From Posidonia oceanica (taxonomy: Eukaryota; Streptophyta; Magnoliopsida; Alismatales; Posidoniaceae), in contig JAZBRS010000074.1 in the NCBI GenBank assembly GCA_037176725.1, positions 67,212,001-67,276,000 on the forward strand: a DNA stretch of 64,000 nucleotides, written 5' to 3'. The position numbers and the translations under genes were made by a program. Each line of letters opens with the position of its first letter. The stretch's first letter is position 1. The notes under the pieces are model-generated. The model did not search any database. It was not told the DNA's origin and saw only the letters and a program-made list of their open reading frames with translations. Below, in pieces: positions 13,601 to 25,080 of the stretch.

Positions 13601-14126
13601 AACCTTTGCGGTCGTTGGGTTCGAAACCGATCCTATCCGGTCGATAAGTCAGAAACTTATCATCCAACCTTTGCGGTCGATGGGTCCAAAACCTATCCTT
13701 TCCGGTCGATAAGTCCATAACTTATCATCCAACCTTTGCGGTCGATCGGTCCGAAACCTATCCTTTCCGGTCGATAAGTCCGTAACTTATCATCCAACAA
13801 TTGTGGTCGATGGGTCCGAAACCTATCCTTTCCGATCGATAAGTCCGTAACTTATCATCCAACCTTTGCTGTCGATGGGTCCGAAACCTATTCTTTCCGG
13901 TCGATAAGTCCGTAATTTTTCATCCAACCTTTGCAGTCGATGGGTCCGAAACCAATCCTTTCCGGTCGATAAGTCCGTAACTCTTCATCCAACCTTTGCG
14001 GTCGATGGGTCCGAAACCTATCATTTCCAATCGATAAGTCCGTAACTTATCATCCAACCTTTGGGGTCGTTGGGTTCGAAAACTATCCTTTCCGGTCGGT
14101 AAGTCCGTAACATATCATCCAACCTT
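10695..14126 (+). repeat. 3.4 kb block, second tandem copy
   Basis: It aligns with the first copy at offset 3,444 up to about 11,370 and at 3,415 afterwards, because one 29-bp half-unit is missing at 11,358-11,393. It ends where GGTCGTTGGG (14,126 on) replaces the GGTCGACGGG found at 10,711. It shares the one-base deletion of the first copy (TCTGAACTTATC, near 12,549), which shows that the deletion preceded the doubling. The same block, once per HOR, is found at about 19,085-22,787 and 30,693-34,787. Confidence 0.85.
11358..11393 (+). repeat. Hybrid half-unit left by a 29-bp deletion
   Basis: The half begins like B (CCTTTACGGTCGA) and ends like A (AAGTCCGTAACTTATC plus tail). The matching place in the first 3.4 kb block (7,914-7,978) has an intact B half followed by an A half. 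Loss of exactly 29 bp between two GGTCGA motifs explains the change in offset from 3,444 to 3,415. This is a direct record of misaligned recombination or slippage between the two halves of the monomer. Confidence 0.9.
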
Positions 14127-15682
14127 TGCGGTCGTTGGGTCCGAAACCTATCCTTTCCGGTCGATAAGCTTGAAAATTATCATCCAACCTTTGCGGTCGA
14201 TGGTTCCCAAACCTATCCTTTCCGGTCGATAAGTCTGTAACATATCATCCAACCTTTGCGGTCGAAATGTCCGAAACCTATCCTTTCCGAACGATAAGTC
14301 GGTAACTTATCATCCAACCTTTGCGGTCGATGGGTCCGAAACCTATCCTTTCCGATCGATAAGTCCGTTACTTATCATCCAACCTTTGCGGTCTATGGGT
14401 TCGAAACCTATCCTTTCTAGTCGATAAGTCTATAACTTATCATCCAACCTTTGCGGTCGATGGGTCCGAAACCTATCCTTTCCGGTCGTTAAGTTCGTAA
14501 ATTATCATCAAACCTTTGCGGTCGATGGGTCCGAAACCTATCCTTTCCGGTCGATAAGTCCATTACATATCATCCAACCATTGATGTCAACGGGTCCGAA
14601 ACCTATCCCATCCGGTCGATAAGTCCGAAACTTATCATCCAACCATTGCGGTCGATGGGTCCGAAACCTATCCTTTCCGATCGATAAGTTCGTAACTTAA
14701 CATCCAACCTTTGCTGTCGATGGGTCCGAAACCTATACTTTCCGGTCAATAAGTCCGAAACATATCATCCAACCTTTGCGGTCGATGGGTCCGAAACCTA
14801 TCCTTTCCGGTCGATAAGTCCGAAACTTATCAGCCAACCTTTGCAGTCGATAGGTCCGAAACATATCCTTTCCGGTCGATAAGTCCGAAACTTATCGTCC
14901 AACCTTTGCGGTCGATGGGTCCGACAGCTATCTTTTCCGGTCGATAAGTCCGAAAATTATCATCCAACCTTTGCGGTCGATAGGTCTGAAACCTATCCTT
15001 TCTGGTCGATAAGTCCGTAACTTATCATCCAACCATTGAGATCGATCGGTCTGAAACCTATCCTTTCCGGTCGATAAGTCCGAAACTTATCATCCAACCT
15101 TTACTGTCGATAGGTCCGAAACCTATCCTTTTCGGTCGATAAGTCCGTAACTTATCATCCAACCAGTGCGGTCGATGGGTCCGAAACCTTTCCTTTCCGG
15201 TCGATAGGTCCGTAACTTATCATCCAACCTTTGCAGTCGATAGGTACGTAACCTATCCTATGCGGTCGATAAGTCCGTAACTTATCATCCAACCTTTGCG
15301 GTCGTTTGGTCCAAAACCTATCCTTTCCAGTCGATATGTCCGTAACTTATCATCCAACCTACGTGGTCGATCGGTCTGAAACCTTTCCTTTCCAGTCGAG
15401 AAGTCCGAAACTTATCATCCAACCTATGCGGTCGATGGGTCCGAAACCTATCCTTTCCGGTTGATAAGTCCGTAACTTATCATCCAACCGTTGCGGTCGA
15501 AATGTCCGAAACCTATCCTTTCCGGTCGATAAGTTCGTAACTTATCATCCAACCTTTGCGTTCGATGGGTTCGAAACCAATCCTTTCCGGTCGATAAATC
15601 CGAAACTTATCATCCAAACGTTGCGGTCGATGGGTCCGAAACCTATACTTTCCGGTCGATTTGTCCGAAACTAATCATCCAA

Positions 15683-15740
15683 CCTTTGCGGTCGATGTGT
15701 CCGAAACCTATACTTTGCGGTCGATGTGTCCGAAACCTAT
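15683..15740 (+). repeat. Doubled B half (B-B)
   Basis: Two 29-bp halves with the same GATGTGTCC centre follow each other. The second is followed by a one-base deletion (TATATTTCC instead of TATACTTTCC). The matching place in copy 0 (near 1,213-1,245) has a single B half. Confidence 0.88.
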
Positions 15741-18700
15741 ATTTCCGGTCGATTAGTCCGAAACTTATCATCCAACCACTGCGGTCGATGGGTCCGAAAC
15801 CAATCCTTTCCGTTCGATAAGTCTGAAACTTATCATACAACCTTTGCGGTCGATAGGTCCGAAACCAATCCTATCCGGTCGATACGTACGTAACATATCA
15901 TCAAACATTTGCGGTCGATGGGTCCGAAACCTATCCTATCCGGTCGATAAGTCCGTAACTTATCATCCAACCTTTGCGGTCGATGGGTCCGAAACCTATC
16001 CCTTCCGGTCGATAGGTCCGTAACTTATCATCCAACCATTGCGGTCGATATGTCCAAAACCTATCCTTTCCGGTCGATAAGTCCGTAACTTATCATCCAA
16101 CCTTTGCGTTCGATGGGTTCGAAACCTATCCTTTCAAGTCGATAAGTCCATAACTTATCAACCAACCTTTGCGGTCGACGGGTCCGAAACCTATCCTTTC
16201 CGGTCGATAAGTCCGTAATTCATCATCCAACCTTTGCGGTCGATGGGTCCGAAACCTATCCTTTCCGGTCGATAAGTCCGTAATTTATCATCCAACCTTT
16301 GCGGTCGATGGGTCCGAAACCTATCCTTTCCAGTCGATAAGTCCGAAACTTAACATCCAACCTTTGCGGTCGATGGGTCCGAAACCTATACTTTCCGGTC
16401 GATTTGTCTGAAACTTATCATCCAACCTATGCGGTCGATGGGTCCGAAACCTATACTTTCCGGTCGATTAGTCCGAAACTTATCATCCAACCTTTGCGGT
16501 CGATGGGTCCGAAACCTATCCTTTCCGGTTGATAAGTCCGTTACTTATCATCCAACCTTTGCGGTCGATAGGTCCGGAACCGATCCTTTCCGGTCGATCA
16601 GTCCGTAACTTATCATCCAACCTTTGCGGTCGATGGGTTCAAAACCTATCCTTTCTAGTCGATAAGTCCGTAACTTATCATCCAACCATTGCGGTCGACG
16701 GGTCCGAAACCTATCCTTTCCGGTCGATAAGTCCGTAATTTATCATCCAACCTTCGCAGTCGATGGGTCCGAAACCAATCCTTTCCGGTCGATTAGTCAG
16801 TAACTCTTCAACCAACATTTGCGGTCGATGGGTCCGAAACCTATCCTTTCCAGTCGATAAGTCCGTAACTTATCATCCAGCCTCTGCGGTCGACGGGTCC
16901 GAAACCTATCCTTTCCGGTCGATAAGTCCGTAATTTATCATCCAACCTTTGCAGTCGATGGGTCCGGAACCTATCCTTTCTGGTCGATATGTCCGTAATT
17001 TATCATCCAACCTTTGCGGTCGATGGGTCTGAAACCTATCCTGTCCGGTCGATAAGTCCGTAACTCATCATCCAACCTTTGTGGTCGATGGGTCCGAAAC
17101 CTATCCTTACCGGTCGATAAGTCCGTAACTTATCATCCAACCTTTGCGGTCGTTGGGTTCGAAAACTTTCCTTTCCGGTCGGTTAGTCCGTAACTTATCA
17201 TCCAACCTTTGCGGTCGTTGGGAACGAAACCTATCCTTTCCGGTCGATAAGCCTGAAAATTATCATCCAACCTTTGCGGTCGATGGGTCCCAAATCTATC
17301 CTTTCCGGTCGATAAGTCCGTAACTTATCATCCAACCTTTGCGGTCGAAATGTCTGAAACCTATCCTTTCCGATCAATAAGTCCGTAACTTATCATCCAA
17401 CCTTTGCGGTCGATGGGTCCGAAACCTATCCTTTCCGGTAGATAAGTCCGTAACTTATCATCCAACCATTGCGGTCGATATGTCCGAAACCTATCCTTTC
17501 CGGTCGATAAGTTAGTAACTTATCATCCAACCTTTGCGTTCGATGGGTTCGAAACCTATCCATTCCGGTCGATAAGTCCGTAATTTATCATCCAACCTTT
17601 GCAATCGATGGGTCTGAAACCTATCCTTTCCGGTCGGTAAGTCCGTAACTCATCATCCAACCTTTGCGGTCGATGGGTCCGAAACCTATCCCTTCCAGTT
17701 GATAAGTCCGTAACTTATCATCCAACCTTTGCGGTCGACGGGTCCGAAACCTATCCTTTCCGGTAGATAAGTCCGTAATTTATCATCCAACCTTTGCGGT
17801 CGATGGGTCCGAAACCTATCCTTTCCGGTCGAAAACTCCGTAACTCGTCATCCAACCTTTGCCGTCGATGGGTCCGAAACCTTTCCATTCCGGTCAATAA
17901 GTCCGAAACTTATCATCCTACCTTTGCGGTCGATGGGTCCCAAACCCATCCTTTCTGGTCGATAAGTCCGTAACTTATCATCCGACCGTTGCGGTCGACG
18001 GGTCCGAATCCTATCCTTTCCAGTCGATAAGTCCGAAACTTATCATCCAACCTTTGCGGTCGATGGGTCCGAAACCTATACTTTCCGGTCGATTAGTCCG
18101 AAACTTATCATCCAACCTTTGCGGACGATTAGTCCGTAACTCATCATCCAACCTTTGCCGTCGATGGGTCCGAAACCAATCCTTTCCGGTCGATAAGTCC
18201 GAAACTTATCATCCTACCTTTGCGGTCGATGGGTCCCAAACCTATCCTTTCCGTTCGATAAGTCTGAAACTTATCATACGACCTTTGCGGTCGATGGGTC
18301 CCAAACCTATCCTTTCTGGTCGATAAGTCCGTAACTTATCATCCGACTGTTGCGGTCGATGGGTCCGAATCCTATCCTTTCCAGTCGATAAGTCCGAAAC
18401 TTATCATCCAACCTTTGCGGTCGATGGGTCCGAAACCTATACTTTCCGGTCGATTAGTCCGAAACTTATCATCCAACCTTTCCGGTCGATAAGTCCGTAA
18501 CTCATCATCCAACCTTTGCCGTCGATGGGTCCGAAACCTATCCTTTCCGGTCGATAAGTCCGAAACTTATCATCCTACCTTTGCGGTCGATGGGTCCCAA
18601 ACCTATCCTTTCCGTTTGATAAGTCTGAAACTTATCATACAACCTTTGCGGTCGATAGGTCTGAAACCAATCCTATCCGGTCGATACGTACGTAACTTAT

Positions 18701-20475
18701 CATCAAACAATTGCGATCGATGGGTCCGAAACCTATCCTATCCGGTCGATAAGTCCGTAACTTATCATCCAACCATTGCGGTCGATGGGTCCGAAACCAA
18801 TCCTTTCCGGTCGATAAGTCCGAAACTTATCATCCAACCTCTGCGGTCGAAGGGTCCGAAACCTATCCTTTCCGGTCGATAAGTCCGTAACTTATCATAC
18901 AACCTTTGCGGTCGATTGGTCCAAAACCAATCCGTTCCCGTCGAAAAGTACGTTACTTTTCATCCAACCTTTGCGGTCGATAGGTCCGAAACATATCCTT
19001 TCCGGTCGATAAGTCCGAAACTTATCATCCAACCTTTGCGGTCGATGGGTCCGAAACCTATCCTTTCCAGTCGATAAGTCCGTAACTTATCATCCAACCT
19101 TTGCGGTCGACGGGTCCGAAACCTATCCTTTCCGGTCGATAAGTCCGTAATTTATCATCCAACCTTTGCGGTCGATGGGTCCGAAACCTATCCTTTCCGG
19201 TCGATAAGTGCGTAACTCGTCGTCCAACCTTTGCCGTCGATGGGTCCGAAACCTATCCTTTCCGGTCGATAAGTCCGAAACTTATCATCCTACCTTTGCG
19301 GTCGATGGGTCCCAAACCTATCCTTTCTGGTCGATAAGTCCGTAACTTATCATCCGACCGTTGCGGTCGATGGGTCCGAATCCAATCCTTTCCAGTCGAT
19401 AAGTCCGAAACTTATCATCCAACCTTTGCGGTCGATGGGTCCGAAACCTATACTTTCCGGTCGATTAGTCCGAAACTTATCAACCAACCTTTGCGGTCGA
19501 TAGGTCCGAAACCTATCCTTTCCGGTCGATAAGTCCGAAACTTATCATCCAACCTTTGCGGTCGATGGGTCCGAAGCCTATCCTTTCCGGTCGATAAGTC
19601 CGTAACTTATCAGACAACCTTTGCGGTCGATTGGTCCAAAACCAATCCTTTCCGGTCGATAAGTCCGTTACTTATCATCCAACCTTTGCGGTCGATAGGT
19701 TCGAAACATATCATTTCCGGTCGATAAGTCCGAAACTTATCATCCAACCTTTACGGTCGATAGGTCCGAAACCTATCCTTTTCGGTCGATAAGTCCGTAA
19801 CTTATCATCCAACCAGTGCGGTCGATGGGTCCGAAACCTTTCCTTTCCGGTCGATAAGTCCGTAACTTATCATCCAACCTTTGCGGTCGATAGGTCCGTA
19901 ACCTATCCTATGCGGTCGTTATGTCCGTAACTTATCATCCAACCTTTGCGGTCGTTTGGTCCGAAACCTATCCTTTCCAGTCGATAAGTCCATAACTTAT
20001 CATCCAACCTTCGCGGTCGATCGGTCTGAAACCTTTCCTTCCCGGTCGATAAGTCCGAAACTTATCAGCCAACCTTTGCGGTCGATGGGTCCGAAACCTA
20101 TCCTTTCCGGTTGATAAGTCCGTAACTTATCATCCAACCGTTGCGGTCGATATGTCCGAAACCTATCCTTTCCGGTCGATAAGTCCGTAACTTATCATCC
20201 AACCTTTGCGTTCGATGGGTTCGAAACCTATCCTTCCCGGTCGATAAGTCCGAAACTTATCATCCAAACATTGCGGTCGATGGGTCCGAAACCTATACTT
20301 TCTGGTCGATTTGTCCGAAACTTATCATCCAACCTTTGCGGTCGATGTGTCCGAAACCTATACTTTCCGGTCGATTAGTCCGAAACTTATCATCCAACCA
20401 CTGCGGTCGATGGGTCCGAAACCAATCCTTTCCGTTCGATATGTCTGTAACTTATCATACAACCTTTGCGGTCGA

Positions 20476-20670
20476 TAGGTCCGAAACCAATCCTTTCCGG
20501 TCGTTACGTACGTAACATATCATCAAACATTTGCGGTCGATGGGTCCGAAACCTATCCTATCCGGTCGATAAGTCCGTAACTTATCATCCAACCTTTGCG
20601 GTCGATGGGTCCGAAACCTATCCTTTCCGGTCGATAAGTCCGTAACTTATCATCCAACCGTTGCGGTCAA
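20476..20670 (+). repeat. Three-monomer segment absent from copy I blocks
   Basis: Relative to 8,641 and 12,056, this copy has 195 extra bases including a TACGTACGTA monomer. The offset to copy I rises from 11,834 to 12,029 here. A similar segment is present at the corresponding place in copy III, so a deletion in the ancestor of the two copy I blocks is the simpler reading. Confidence 0.8.
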
Positions 20671-23600
20671 TATGTCCGAAACCTATCCTTTCCGGTCGAT
20701 AAGTCCGTAACTTATCATCCAACCTTTGCGTTCGATGGGTTCGAAACCTATCCTTTCAAGTCGATAAGTCCATAACTTATCAACCAACCTTTGCGGTCGA
20801 CGGGTCCGATACCTATCCTTTCCGGTCGATAAGTCCGTAATTCATCATCCAACCTTTGCGGTCGATGGGTCCGAAACCTATCCTTTTCGGTCGATAAGTC
20901 CGTAATTTATCATCCAACCTTTGCAGTCGTTGGGTCCGAAACCTATCCGTTCCAGTCGATAAGTCCGAAACTTAACATCCAACCTTTGCGGTCGATGGGT
21001 CCGAAACCTATACTTTCCGGTCGATTTGTCTGAAACTTATCATCCAACCTTTGCGGTCGATGGGTCCGAAACCTATACTTTCCGGTCGATTAGTCCGAAA
21101 CTTATCATCCAACCACTGCGGTCGATGGGTCCAAAACCAATCCTTTCCGTTCGATATGTCTGAACTTATCATACAACCTTTGCGGTTGGTAGGTTCGAAA
21201 CCAATCCTATCCGGTCGATACGTACGTAACTTATCATCAAACATTTGCGGTCGATGGGTCCGAAACCTATCCTATCCGGTCGATAAGTCCGTAACTTATC
21301 ATCCTACCTTTGCGGTCAATGGGTCCGAAACCTATCCTTTCCGGTCGATAAGTCCGTAACTTATCATCCAACCTCTGCGGTCGATGGGTCCGAAAGCTAT
21401 CCTTTCCGGTCGGTAAGTCCGAAACTTATCATCCAACTTTGCGGTCGATGGGTCCCAAACCAATCCATTCCGGTCGATAAGTCCGTAACTTATCATCCGG
21501 CCGTTGCGGTCGATGGGTCCGAAGCCTATCCTTTCCAGTCGAAAAGTCCGAAACTTATCATCCAACCTTTGCGGTCGATGGGTCCGAAACCTATCCTTTC
21601 CGGTCGATAAGTCCGTAATTCATCATCCAACCTTTGCTGTCGATGGGTCCGAAACCTATCCTTTCCGGTCGATAAGTCCGTAATTTATCATCCAACCTCT
21701 GCGGTCGATGGGTCCGAAACCTATCCTTTCCAGTCGATAAGTCCGAAACTTAACATCCAACCTTTGCGGTCGATGGGTCCGAAACCAATACTTTCCGGTC
21801 GATTTGTCTGAAACTTATCATCCAACCTTCGCAGTCGATGGGTCCGAAACCTATACTTTCCGGTCGATTAGTCCGAAGCTTATCATCCAACCACTGCGGT
21901 CGATGGGTCCAAAACCAATCCTTTCCGTTCGAAATGTCTGAAACTTATCATACAACCTTTGCAGTCGATAGGTCCGAAACCAATCCTATCCGGTCGATAC
22001 GTACGTAACTTATCATCAAACATTTGCGGTCGATGGGTCCGAAACCTATCCTATCCGGTCGATAAGTCCGTAACTTATCATCCTACCTTTGCGGTCGATG
22101 GGTCCGAAACCTATCCATTCCGGTCGATAAGTCCGTAACTTATCATCCAACCTCTGCGGTCGATGAGTCCGAAACCTATCCTTTCCGGTCGATAAGTCCG
22201 TAACTTATCATCCAACCTTCGCGGTCGTTGGGTCCGAAACCTATCCTTTCCAGTCGATAAGTCCATAACATATCATCCAACCTTTGCGGTCGTTGGGTTC
22301 GAAACCGATCCTATCCGGTCGATAAGTCAGAAACTTATCATCCAACCTTTGCGGTCGATGGGTCCAAAACCTATCCTTTCCGGTCGATAAGTCCATAACT
22401 TATCATCCAACCTTTGCGGTCGATCGGTCCGAAACCTATCCTTTCCGGTCGATAAGTCCGTAACTTATCATCCAACAATTGTGGTCGATGGGTCCGAAAC
22501 CTATCCTTTCCGATCGATAAGTCCGTAACTTATCATCCAACCTTTGCTGTCGATGGGTCCGAAACCTATTCTTTCCGGTCGATAAGTCCGTAATTTTTCA
22601 TCCAACCTTTGCAGTCGATGGGTCCGAAACCAATCCTTTCCGGTCGATAAGTCCGTAACTCTTCATCCAACCTTTGCGGTCGATGGGTCCGAAACCTATC
22701 ATTTCCAATCGATAAGTCCGTAACTTATCATCCAACCTTTGGGGTCGTTGGGTTCGAAAACTATCCTTTCCGGTCGGTAAGTCCGTAACATATCATCCAA
22801 CCTTTGCGGTCGTTGGGTCCGAAACCTATCCTTTCCGGTCGATAAGCTTGAAAATTATCATCCAACCTTTGCGGTCGATGGTTCCCAAACCTATCCTTTC
22901 CGGTCGATAAGTCTGTAACATATCATCCAACCTTTGCGATCGAAATGTCCGAAACCTATCCTTTCCGAACGATAAGTCGGTAACTTATCATCCAACCTTT
23001 GCGGTCGATGGGTCCGAAACCTATCCTTTCCGATCGATAAGTCCGTTACTTATCATCCAACCTTTGCGGTCTATGGGTTCGAAACCTATCCTTTCTAGTC
23101 GATAAGTCTATAACTTATCATCCAACCTTTGCGGTCGATGGGTCCGAAACCTATCCTTTCCGGTCGTTAAGTTCGTAAATTATCATCAAACCTTCGCGGT
23201 CGATGGGTCCGAAACCAATCCTTTCCGGTCGATAAGTCCATTACATATCATCCAACCATTGCGGTCAACGGGTCCGAAACCTATCCCATCCGGTCGATAA
23301 GTCCGAAACTTATCATCCAACCATTGCGGTCGATGGGTCCGAAACCTATCCTTTCCGATCGATAAGTTCGTAACTTAACATCCAACCTTTGCTGTCGATG
23401 GGTCCGAAACCTATACTTTCCGGTCAATAAGTCCGAAACATATCATCCAACCTTTGCGGTCAATGGGTCCGAAACCTATCCTTTCCGGTCGATAAGTCCG
23501 AAACTTATCAGCCAACCTTTGCAGTCGATAGGTCCGAAACATATCCTTTCCGGTCGATAAGTCCGAAACTTATCGTCCAACCTTTGCGGTCGATGGGTCC

Positions 23601-24360
23601 GAAAGCTATCTTTTCCGGTCGATAAGTCCGAAAATTATCATCCAACCTTTGCGGTCGATAGGTCTGAAACCTATCCTTTCCGGTCGATAAGTCCGTAACT
23701 TATCATCCAACCTTTGAGATCGATCGGTCTGAAACCTATCCTTTCCGGTCGATAAGTCCGAAACTTATCATCCAACCTTTACTGTCGATAGGTCCGAAAC
23801 CTATCCTTTTCGGTCGATAAGTCCGTAACTTATCATCCAACCAGTGCGGTCGATGGGTCCGAAACCTTTCCTTTCCGGTCGATAGGTCCGTAACTTATCA
23901 TCCAACCTTTGCAGTCGATAGGTACGTAACCTATCCTATGCGGTCGATAAGTCCGTAACTTATCATCCAACCTTTGCGGTCGTTTGGTCCAAAACCTATC
24001 CTTTCCAGTCGATATGTCCGTAACTTATCATCCAACATTCGTGGTCGATCGGTCTGAAACCTTTCCTTTCCGGTCGAGAAGTCCGAAACTTATCATGCAA
24101 CCTATGCGGTCGATGGGTCCGAAACCTATCCTTTCCGGTTGATAAGTCCGTAACTTATCATCCAACCGTTGCGGTCGATATGTCCGAAACCTATCCTTTC
24201 CGATCGATAAGTTCGTAACTTATCATCCAACCTTTGCGTTCGATGGGTTCGAAACCAATCCTTTCCGGTCGATAAATCCGAAACTTATCATCCAAACGTT
24301 GCGGTCGATGGGTCCGAAACCTATACTTTCCGGTCGATTTGTCCGAAACTTATCATCCAA

Positions 24361-24418
24361 CCTTTGCGGTCGATGTGTCCGAAACCTATACTTTGCGGTC
24401 GATGTGTCCGAAACCTAT
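24361..24418 (+). repeat. Doubled B half (B-B)
   Basis: This is the same 29-bp doubling as at 15,683-15,740 but without the one-base deletion there. It accounts for the offset to copy 0 rising from 23,153 to 23,182. Confidence 0.88.
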
Positions 24419-24690
24419 ACTTTCCGGTCGATTAGTCCGAAACTTATCATCCAACCACTGCGGTCGATGGGTCCGAAACCAATCCTTTCCGTTCGATAAG
24501 TCTGAAACTTATCATACAACCTTTGCGGTCGATAGGTCCGAAACCAATCCTATCCGGTCGATACGTACGTAACATATCATCAAACATTTGCGGTCGATGG
24601 GTCCGAAACCTATCCTATCCGGTCGATAAGTCCGTAACTTATCATCCAACCTTTGCGGTCGATGGGTCCGAAACCTATCCGTTCCGGTCG

Positions 24691-25080
24691 ATAGGTCCGT
24701 AACTTATCATCCAACCGTTGAGGTCGATATGTCCGAAACCTATCCTTTCCGGTCGATAAGTCCGTAACTTATCATCCAACCTTTGCGTTCGATGGGTTCG
24801 AAACCTATCCTTTCAAGTCGATAAGTCCAAAACTTATCAACCAACCTTTGCGGTCGACGGGTCCGAAACCTATCCTTTCCGGTCGATAGGTCCGTAACTT
24901 ATCATCCAACCGTTGCGGTCGATATGTCCGTAACCTATCCTTTCCGGTCGATAAGTCCGTAACTTATCATCCAACCTTTGCGTTCGATGGGTTCGAAACC
25001 TATCCTTTCAAGTCGATAAGTCCATAACTTATCAACCAACCTTTGCGGTCGACGGGTCCGAAACCTATCCTTTCCGGTCG
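24691..25080 (+). repeat. 195-bp local tandem duplication
   Basis: ATAGGTCCGT followed by CCGTTG, GATATGTCCG, the GCGTTCGATGGGTTCG monomer and GACGGGTCC appears at 24,691 and again at 24,886, exactly three monomers later. Copy 0 has the set once (from about 1,510). The gain explains the offset change from 23,182 to 23,377. Confidence 0.88.

Larger units (their letters stand above)
4656..16489 (+). repeat. Domain 1 HOR, copy I (11,834 bp)
   Basis: Offset 11,834 links this copy to copy II from 4,656 to about 8,640. The length equals 180 monomers (11,700) plus three extra A halves (at 6,282, 6,643 and 11,358), one extra B half (at 15,712) and minus three single-base deletions (near 9,135, 12,549 and 15,741). 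Compared with copy II it has a second copy of the 3.4 kb block (10,695-14,126) and lacks about 2.67 kb that copy II has at about 25,364-28,033. The start was chosen where copies I and II become alignable; as a cyclic repeat its phase is arbitrary. Confidence 0.85.
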
